11,567 nucleotides of DNA. It comes from Candidatus Nesterenkonia stercoripullorum (GTDB lineage Bacteria > Actinomycetota > Actinomycetes > Actinomycetales > Micrococcaceae). The notes beneath the pieces were generated by a model. It saw only the letters and a list, made by a program, of their open reading frames with translations, did not search any database and was not told where the DNA came from. A program made the position numbers and the translations under genes. Positions 7,435-11,567 of this stretch are shown here, piece after piece. The stretch lies in assembly GCA_019114115.1 (NCBI GenBank), contig DXGD01000164.1, positions 1 through 11,567 on the forward strand, in the 5' to 3' direction. Numbering within the stretch: position 1 is the first letter of the stretch; each line of letters begins with the position of its first letter.

Positions 7435-8811
7435 TCAGTCGGCGACTTTGACCAGCCTCTTGTTCACGAACTCTTCCATACCGAACCGGCCCAGCTCACG
7501 CCCGACCCCTGACCTCTTGACACCGCCGAAGGGAAGCTGTGCGGCTGTGCCGGCGGGCTCGTTGATGAACACCATGCCCGTCTCGATGCGCCGGCCCACC
7601 TGCTGGGCGTGCTCGACGTCGGTGGCGTTGACCGAGGCGGAGAGGCCGTAGTCGGAATCGTTGGCCAGCGCGATGGCCTCCTCCTCGTCACGGACGCGGA
7701 AGACCATGGCGACGGGCCCGAAGAGCTCTTCGCGGTAGGCCCGCATCTCCTGGGTGATGCCGGTCAGCAGAGTGGGCTCATACCAGGCGCCGTCGCGGTC
7801 GGCGCGCCGGCCACCGTGGTGGAGGTTAGCGCCCTTGGAGATGGCGTCCTGCACCTGGGAATCCAGGTCCTCGGCGGCGGACTCGGAGGACATCGGCCCG
7901 ATGAAGGTGTTCTCATCCGTCGGGTCGCGCAGTTCGAGGTTCCCGACTGCCGAGTCAAGCTGCTCGAGGAACTCGTCGTAGATGTCGTCGAGGACGATGA
8001 TGCGCTTGGCCGCATTGCAGGCCTGGCCGGCATTGAGCATGCGGCCCTGGAGCGCGCCTCGCACCGCCTGCGGCAGGATCTCACGGTCGAGCACCAGGAA
8101 CGGATCGTTGCCGCCGAGCTCCAGGACGACCTTCTTCAGGTTCTTGCCCGCAGCAGAGGCCACTGCCGAGCCAGCGCGCTCCGACCCGGTCAGTGAGACT
8201 CCCTGCACCCGTGGGTCAGGGATGACGATGTCGGAGATCTGCTCGTTCGTGGCGAAGATGTTGACGTAGGCGCCCTCCGGGAGCCCGGCTTCGATGAAGA
8301 TCTCCTCCATGGCCTGGGCCGATTCGGGGCACTGCGGCGCGTGCTTGAGCAGGATGGTATTGCCCACCATCAAGTTCGGCGCGGCGAATCGCGCCACCTG
8401 GTAGTACGGGAAGTTCCAGGGCATGATGCCCAGCAGCACCCCGTAAGGATCGCTCTGGACGACGGCGGAGCCGTCAGGTGCGTCGTCGACGCTCTCCGTA
8501 CGGAGGAATTCCTGCCCGTTCTGCGCGTAGTAGCGGTAGATGGAGACGACGATGTCGATCTCGGCCTGAGCTTGGCCGTGCGGCTTGCCCATCTCCCGGG
8601 TGATGATCGCGGCGAGCTCGCTCTTGCGGCGAGCGTAGATATCGGCGACCCGGCTCAGCAGTTCCGCGCGCTGGGCGGGGTCAGTGGCGGCCCAGCTGGG
8701 GAACGCCCCGCCGGCGCGGTCGAGGGCGGTGTGGATGTCGGCGTCGGTGGCCTCCGGGAATTCCCGTTCGACCTCTCCTGTCGCCGGATTGGTGACCTTG
8801 TATGCCGTCAT
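7435..8811 (-). CDS. NAD(P)+-dependent succinate-semialdehyde dehydrogenase (Sad/YneI-type aldehyde dehydrogenase)
   Basis: This 458-residue cytoplasmic enzyme probably oxidises succinic semialdehyde to succinate, the last step of 4-aminobutyrate breakdown. Aldehyde dehydrogenase landmarks are in order: [12 protein letters not shown] with N133, LLKHAP with the cofactor-binding K156, the LELGG glutamate E231, the catalytic C265 in [11 protein letters not shown], and ELFGPVA near the C-terminus. The MPWNFP...RFAAP...LKHAP pattern and the length fit the short Sad/YneI subfamily better than GabD. The start at 8811 has AGGAAGGA ending about 6 nt upstream. The frame continues upstream to 8922, but the sequence there has no family similarity that I can see. 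No gabT or transporter gene lies next to it, so the physiological substrate is inferred. It is followed by the GlsB-like gene in the same orientation. Confidence 0.9.
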   Translation of the reverse strand: MTAYKVTNPATGEVEREFPEATDADIHTALDRAGGAFPSWAATDPAQRAELLSRVADIYARRKSELAAIITREMGKPHGQAQAEIDIVVSIYRYYAQNGQEFLRTESVDDAPDGSAVVQSDPYGVLLGIMPWNFPYYQVARFAAPNLMVGNTILLKHAPQCPESAQAMEEIFIEAGLPEGAYVNIFATNEQISDIVIPDPRVQGVSLTGSERAGSAVASAAGKNLKKVVLELGGNDPFLVLDREILPQAVRGALQGRMLNAGQACNAAKRIIVLDDIYDEFLEQLDSAVGNLELRDPTDENTFIGPMSSESAAEDLDSQVQDAISKGANLHHGGRRADRDGAWYEPTLLTGITQEMRAYREELFGPVAMVFRVRDEEEAIALANDSDYGLSASVNATDVEHAQQVGRRIETGMVFINEPAGTAAQLPFGGVKRSGVGRELGRFGMEEFVNKRLVKVAD

Positions 8812-8824
8812 GAGGTGTCCTTCC
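8803..8824 (-). promoter_or_regulatory. Ribosome binding site deciding the aldehyde dehydrogenase start
   Basis: On the minus strand AGGAAGGA precedes the ATG at 8811 by about 6 nt. This supports [12 protein letters not shown] as the N-terminus rather than the longer frame from 8922. Confidence 0.75.
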
Positions 8825-8888
8825 TGATATGGGGTGGACTGTGTGACGTGACGAAGGGGTATGTCCTTTCGCACAGGGTCTTGACTTG

Positions 8889-8905
8889 CCTCAGGCGTGC
8901 TGAGG
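8889..8905. repeat. Perfect 6-bp inverted repeat CCTCAG-GCGTG-CTGAGG
   Basis: A short palindrome with a 5-bp centre lies 78 bp upstream of the aldehyde dehydrogenase start. It could be an operator for that gene; this is inference from position only. Confidence 0.4.
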
Positions 8906-8944
8906 GCCGGTGTAACGAGCACTCCCGCGCGAACATTCCTGAGT

Positions 8945-8993
8945 GAAACCTCACGTCCTGCTCATTTGCCCATGTCAGAGAGGTTTCGATACT
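8945..8993 (+). promoter_or_regulatory. Possible promoter for DUF3499 flanked by an 8-bp inverted repeat
   Basis: GAAACCTC at 8945-8952 and GAGGTTTC at 8980-8987 form a perfect 8-bp inverted repeat. Between and after them lie TTGCCC (8966-8971), a 16-bp gap and GATACT (8988-8993), which resemble -35 and -10 elements for a plus-strand transcript. The repeat would place a regulator or hairpin over the promoter. The assignment is tentative. Confidence 0.4.
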
Positions 8994-9068
8994 GTGCGGC
9001 CTCCCCGCGGGAGAGGCCGGTCCACAAACTGGGCAGTGTTGATCCTGGGCAGCTGGCGGGTGAGTGGG

Positions 9069-9074
9069 TAGTCT
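9069..9074 (+). promoter_or_regulatory. Possible -10 element for a leaderless DUF3499 transcript
   Basis: TAGTCT ends 8 nt before the GTG at 9083. Leaderless genes are common in Actinobacteria, and no ribosome site is visible here. There is no convincing -35. Confidence 0.35.
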
Positions 9075-9082
9075 GTACCCTC

Positions 9083-9511
9083 GTGGAACCCATGCGTCGA
9101 TGCACCAGAAACAGCTGTGAGCAGCGGGCCGTTGCCACGCTCACCTACTCCTACCAGGACTCCACTGTCGTGGTAGGGCCGATCAGCGTGTATTCCGAGC
9201 CGCACACCTATGACCTCTGCGCGCAGCACGCCGATTCCCTGGTGCCCCCGCGGGGCTGGGAAGTTCTGCATCTCGACCGTGAGGGCCGCAGCGCTGCGCA
9301 GGCTGACGACCTGCTGGCGCTGGCCGATGCTGTCCGGCGGGACGGTCGCGGCCTCCCGCCGTCACGTCGCACGCACCGCGACGAGGCCGAGCCAGGCTCC
9401 ACGGCACATGAACCCGGCACCCTGCCCTCCCGCGACAATCGGGCGCGGCTCTCCCGGCCCGAGTCCGAACCGCTGGTGACCCGAGGGCATCTGCGGATGC
9501 TCGGCGACTAG
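9083..9511 (+). CDS. DUF3499 family protein
   Basis: A 142-residue protein (139 if the ATG at 9092 is used). Residues 1-~60 match the conserved actinobacterial DUF3499 pattern: RRCTRNSCEQRAVATLTY, then VGPISVYSEPHTYDLCAQH, then PPRGWEVLHL. C7, C12, C46 and H49 (CxxxxC...CxxH) suggest a small zinc-binding fold. The C-terminal half is polar, Arg/Pro/Glu-rich and probably disordered. The function is unknown. In many actinobacteria this gene lies next to phosphomannomutase and Trm112-like genes. Here those neighbours are displaced: an ATP-grasp gene follows on the opposite strand and converges with it. The frame is open back to 8897, but the conserved domain starts at the GTG/ATG. No Shine-Dalgarno is obvious. 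TAGTCT at 9069-9074, 8 nt before the GTG, could be a -10 for a leaderless transcript. Confidence 0.85.
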   Translation: MEPMRRCTRNSCEQRAVATLTYSYQDSTVVVGPISVYSEPHTYDLCAQHADSLVPPRGWEVLHLDREGRSAAQADDLLALADAVRRDGRGLPPSRRTHRDEAEPGSTAHEPGTLPSRDNRARLSRPESEPLVTRGHLRMLGD

Positions 9512-9550
9512 CGCCGATCCGCAAACAGTACCTGCACCACTGCGGCGTCG

Positions 9551-10837
9551 CTATGGGCAGAGTTTCCCGCTCAAGGCATCTATCGAGCCGATCTTCTGCT
9601 GCGACCGCATCAGGATGTTCACCATCGTCGCGATGGCCATGCCGGACCCCTCGACGTCGAAGGCTGGGCCTTCGGGTAGCGACTGGACCGAAGAGCAGGT
9701 GAGACTGAGCTTTTCCTCGAGCTCCTGGGTCAGCCTCGCCAGTTCCTCGGGATCGGCTGAGCCCTCGATCACGATGCGGTAGCTGCGGCGGCTGCGGTGC
9801 TCCGGTATCTCAGCGCCCTTGCGGGCCAGGAGATGCTCGATGTACTCCCGCGCTGTCTCACGCGGCGGGCCGAAGAGCGGAAAGTCGTGGGCGGAGATCC
9901 CGGGGTTGTGGTTGATCTCGCAAATGTTGACCTGCTGCTCGTCGGCAGGCCGGAAGGGGTCCTCCAGCAGGATATCGAGGCCGAGGAGCTCGATATCCGG
10001 AATGGCAGCAGCCGCCTCGACGGCGATGTCTTTGAACGAGGGATGGACGGAGTCGGTGATTTCGACGTTGTCACCCCCGGAGCTCAGGTTCGAGGCGCTG
10101 CGCAGCGTGACCGTGGTCCCTTCATCGGGGACGTGCTCCAGGTCGAGCCCGGAATATTCGAGATGATCACGGACGAGCGTGTCTTTCTTGATCAGCCGGG
10201 CGGCGACGTGGGGGTTGTTCGCCCTGATCTGGTTCTTGAGGTCTATGAGCTCTGAGATGCTCGACTTCCCGTCGCCCACGACATTGGCCGCGGTCTTGCC
10301 CCACACGCCGAGCACCCGGCCCGCCAGCACCAGGAATCGATAGTCGTCACCGGGAACATGGCGTTCAATGAGATAGCCCCTGGGCCCGGAGGCCTGCTGG
10401 GCCGCCCGCTGAAGCTGCTCGAGGGTCTGGATGTTGGCCGTCACGCCCTTGCCACCGATCCCTCTGATGGGTTTCACGACGACGGGCCACCCATGCTCTT
10501 CGACGAACTCCGTGGCTTCCGCGCTGTCGAGGCTCAGCACCCGCCGGCTCGGCGCCGAGGGTATTCCGTAGTGCGACAGCAAGGATTTCGTCAGGGACTT
10601 GTCGTCGCAGATGGCGGACCCCACGGAAGAGGACGAGCTGCCCCGCGAGCTCAGGAACGCCAGCTCATGCCCCGATGCGTCGTGTGCCATGAAGACGCGG
10701 CCGGTCAGGCTCAGGAAATCCATCCCGAAGCACACGACGTGGCCCAATATGTTCGTCGCCTCAAGGGAGCCCATGGGGATGTTCACGAGCGGGTGATGGT
10801 CGAAGAAGTTCGGCGACAGCGCCACGGAAGTCTCCAT
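9551..10837 (-). CDS. ATP-grasp ligase, cyanophycin-synthetase-like, with an unusual C-terminal domain
   Basis: This 428-residue protein is predicted to join a carboxylate to an amine or thiol through an acyl phosphate. After an N-terminal ~75-residue segment, the ATP-grasp domain runs from about 78 (DDKSLTKSLLSHYGIP) to 340. VVVKPIRGIGGKGV (119-132) holds the ATP-binding Lys and Gly-rich loop. YLIERHVPGDDYR is at 155-167, LRSASNLSSGGDNVEITD at 245-262, and the metal-binding LDIL and CEINHNPGIS at 287-290 and 306-314. The LRSASNLSSGG segment resembles the ATP-grasp part of cyanophycin synthetase and bifunctional GshF/GshAB. The Mur-ligase half of cyanophycin synthetase is absent. Residues ~351-425 form a separate small alpha/beta domain (YRIVIEGSADPEELARLTQEL), perhaps acylphosphatase- or ACT-like; this is uncertain. 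No cyanophycinase or peptide-biosynthesis partner is adjacent. The substrate is unknown. No Shine-Dalgarno precedes the ATG. Confidence 0.85.
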   Translation of the reverse strand: METSVALSPNFFDHHPLVNIPMGSLEATNILGHVVCFGMDFLSLTGRVFMAHDASGHELAFLSSRGSSSSSVGSAICDDKSLTKSLLSHYGIPSAPSRRVLSLDSAEATEFVEEHGWPVVVKPIRGIGGKGVTANIQTLEQLQRAAQQASGPRGYLIERHVPGDDYRFLVLAGRVLGVWGKTAANVVGDGKSSISELIDLKNQIRANNPHVAARLIKKDTLVRDHLEYSGLDLEHVPDEGTTVTLRSASNLSSGGDNVEITDSVHPSFKDIAVEAAAAIPDIELLGLDILLEDPFRPADEQQVNICEINHNPGISAHDFPLFGPPRETAREYIEHLLARKGAEIPEHRSRRSYRIVIEGSADPEELARLTQELEEKLSLTCSSVQSLPEGPAFDVEGSGMAIATMVNILMRSQQKIGSIDALSGKLCP

Positions 10838-10857
10838 TCAGCCGGACAACTGGGTAC

Positions 10858-10863
10858 ATTCTA
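10858..10863 (-). promoter_or_regulatory. -10 element for the ATP-grasp gene
   Basis: TAGAAT on the minus strand lies 20 nt before the ATG at 10837 and would give a very short leader. The -35 position overlaps the palindromic repeats at 10865-10894, and no TTGACA-like box is seen, which suggests an activator or a repressor site. Confidence 0.5.
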
Positions 10864-10864
10864 T

Positions 10865-10894
10865 GACCCGGGGTCGACGATGACCCCGGGGGTC
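10865..10894. promoter_or_regulatory. Paired palindromes (GACCCGGGGTC / GACCCCGGGGGTC), likely operator
   Basis: Two near-palindromic elements at 10865-10875 and 10882-10894 are separated by GACGAT. Each half is self-complementary, and the two also pair with each other. They sit directly upstream of the -10 of the ATP-grasp gene. The position fits a double operator or a cruciform. No regulator gene is seen next to it. Confidence 0.55.
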
Positions 10895-10900
10895 GTGCTC

Positions 10901-10954
10901 AGCTGACACAGGAGCTGACGTCCTGACTGCTAGCGTGCCCAGCATAGCGTGTCC
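10901..10954. repeat. Short direct repeats in the divergent intergenic region
   Basis: AGCTGAC occurs at 10901-10907 and 10913-10919. TAGCGTG occurs at 10931-10937 and 10945-10951, as part of a degenerate 14-bp repeat. They lie between the divergent ATP-grasp and Trm112-like genes. Confidence 0.5.
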
Positions 10955-10955
10955 A

Positions 10956-10988
10956 ATGGGCCAGCGATGGGCCAGCGATGGGCCCGAG
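10956..10988. repeat. Three tandem 11-bp repeats (ATGGGCCAGCG)
   Basis: Units at 10956-10966 and 10967-10977 are identical; 10978-10988 (ATGGGCCCGAG) is degenerate. The period of 11 bp is close to one DNA turn, so copies would present the same face to a protein. They lie 48 bp upstream of the Trm112-like ATG and are probably a regulatory array. Confidence 0.75.
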
Positions 10989-11023
10989 ATGACGGCGCCT
11001 GCCCGTGCCAAGCACACACGCGA

Positions 11024-11029
11024 TAGAGT
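11024..11029 (+). promoter_or_regulatory. -10 element for a leaderless Trm112-like transcript
   Basis: TAGAGT ends 6 nt before the ATG at 11036. This is the spacing expected if transcription starts at or next to the start codon. No ribosome site is present, which agrees with a leaderless mRNA and favours the ATG over the GTG at 11030. Confidence 0.55.
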
Positions 11030-11035
11030 GTGACC

Positions 11036-11227
11036 ATGCCATCTGCTGATGCTCGCTATGCTGTCCCCTCCCATATTCTGCGCATTCTGCGCTGTCCGAG
11101 AACCGGCAGCGAGCTGAAACAGGAGGGTGAGGAGCTGGTATCGCTGACAGACCCCGGCACCCGGTACCCGATTGAGGGCGGCGTGCCGCGCCTGCTTGTC
11201 GAAGCTGACGCCCGTTCAGGGTCCTGA
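11036..11227 (+). CDS. Trm112-like (UPF0434 type) small protein
   Basis: A 63-residue protein (65 from the GTG at 11030). ILRILRCPRTGSELKQEGEELVS, then TRYPIEGGVPRLL, follow the Trm112/YcaR pattern, in which a short zinc-ribbon-like beta fold ends with a Y-P-I...G-I-P segment. Only one Cys remains (RCPRTGSEL), as in the actinobacterial members that I recall, so zinc binding is doubtful. In eukaryotes Trm112 activates methyltransferases; the role of the bacterial short form is unknown. It lies upstream of ahcY in the same direction, with 132 bp between them. Co-occurrence with ahcY and DUF3499 is a known actinobacterial pattern. Confidence 0.8.
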   Translation: MPSADARYAVPSHILRILRCPRTGSELKQEGEELVSLTDPGTRYPIEGGVPRLLVEADARSGS

Positions 11228-11241
11228 CGGCATCGCGGCCT

Positions 11242-11301
11242 ATGGCAGCTCGAACTAAGGCCTCTTGAACTATGGCCTCTTGAACTATGGCACCGTGACC
11301 T
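11242..11301. repeat. Four tandem 15-bp degenerate repeats upstream of ahcY
   Basis: Units: ATGGCAGCTCGAACT (11242-11256), AAGGCCTCTTGAACT (11257-11271), ATGGCCTCTTGAACT (11272-11286) and ATGGCACCGTGACCT (11287-11301). The middle two differ at one base. The array fills most of the 132-bp gap before ahcY. It could be a protein-binding array or a slippage product, and it may influence ahcY expression. Confidence 0.8.
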
Positions 11302-11359
11302 GTGCATCCCGCATGAGCATGCCCACGAATAGCACCACCACTGTGAAGGACGACCCCGC

Positions 11360-11567
11360 ATGAGCTTCGACTACCGTATTGCCGATATCTCCCTCCACGA
11401 GGCCGGCCGCCATCAGATCCGTCTGGCTGAACATGAAATGCCCGGCCTGATGGCGCTGCGCGAGGAGTACGCCGAGGACCAGCCCCTGGCTGGTGCCAGG
11501 ATCGCGGGCAGCCTGCATATGACAGTGCAGACCGCCGTCCTCATCGAGACCCTGACGGCACTGGGTG
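11360..11567 (+). CDS. ahcY: Adenosylhomocysteinase, N-terminal part (partial at right edge)
   Basis: The first 69 residues are present; the gene runs off the window. They match S-adenosylhomocysteine hydrolase: [20 protein letters not shown], then [15 protein letters not shown], then [19 protein letters not shown]. The [15 protein letters not shown] segment belongs to the conserved substrate-binding part of the enzyme. The reaction converts S-adenosylhomocysteine to adenosine and homocysteine, using bound NAD+, and keeps methyltransferases active. This includes, in principle, the NodS-like domain encoded in this window. GAAGGA lies 9 nt before the ATG at 11360, a good ribosome site. The gene lies downstream of the Trm112-like gene and a tandem repeat array. 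Confidence 0.95.
   Translation, partial: MSFDYRIADISLHEAGRHQIRLAEHEMPGLMALREEYAEDQPLAGARIAGSLHMTVQTAVLIETLTALG

Noticed and set aside
8812..8922. Longer aldehyde dehydrogenase starting at 8922
   Set aside because: The extension has no family similarity, and a strong ribosome site precedes the ATG at 8811.
9512..9550. Terminator between the convergent DUF3499 and ATP-grasp genes
   Set aside because: Only weak, imperfect GC pairing is visible, with no T-run on either strand.
10956..11301. CRISPR array or replication iterons
   Set aside because: Units of 11 and 15 bp are adjacent with no spacers, no cas or replication gene is present, and they lie in ordinary promoter regions.
11228..11359. 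SAH riboswitch before ahcY
   Set aside because: I looked for the conserved core of that riboswitch and saw only the 15-bp tandem array and no matching pseudoknot pattern.

Overview
The window is high-GC and densely coded. Several genes belong to families typical of Actinobacteria: a DUF5719 membrane-anchored protein, DUF3499, a short Trm112-like protein and ahcY. I infer a member of the Micrococcales, possibly Micrococcaceae/Nesterenkonia-like. The genus is a guess from gene content, not a measurement. No rRNA, tRNA, CRISPR array, transposase or phage gene is visible.

Layout from left to right. (1) 1-2178 (+) is the C-terminal part of a cell-envelope protein: a charged repetitive cytoplasmic tail, one membrane helix and a DUF5719 ectodomain. 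It is open at the left edge. (2) 2196-3674 (+) is an FAD/NAD(P) disulfide oxidoreductase that keeps its redox cysteines but has lost the usual C-terminal catalytic His. (3) 3682-6914 (-) is a two-gene operon: a family 2 glycosyltransferase overlaps by ATGA a three-domain protein (acyl-CoA dehydrogenase-like, then PIG-L deacetylase, then NodS-like methyltransferase). (4) 7115-8811 (-) carries a Sad/YneI-type succinate-semialdehyde dehydrogenase and a small GlsB/YeaQ-type membrane protein, closed by a strong intrinsic terminator at 6998-7052. (5) 9083-9511 (+) is a DUF3499 gene. (6) 9551-10837 (-) is an orphan cyanophycin-synthetase-like ATP-grasp ligase with an extra C-terminal domain. (7) 11036-11227 (+) is a Trm112-like gene, followed at 11360 by the start of ahcY, open at the right edge.

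The DUF5719, DUF3499, Trm112 and ahcY genes look like a conserved actinobacterial envelope/mannose-metabolism backbone. Most other genes, largely on the minus strand, look intercalated, and phosphomannomutase and phosphomannose isomerase, often found between DUF3499 and ahcY, are absent from the window. The most promising uncharacterised system is the glycosyltransferase plus triple-fusion operon. Its parts (sugar transfer, N-deacetylation, methylation, acyl oxidation) resemble the logic of Nod-factor or mycothiol assembly and suggest an undescribed glycoconjugate. The glycosyltransferase start appears disturbed by a 4-bp tandem duplication. The intergenic regions at 10838-11035 and 11228-11359 are unusually rich in short tandem repeats and palindromes.
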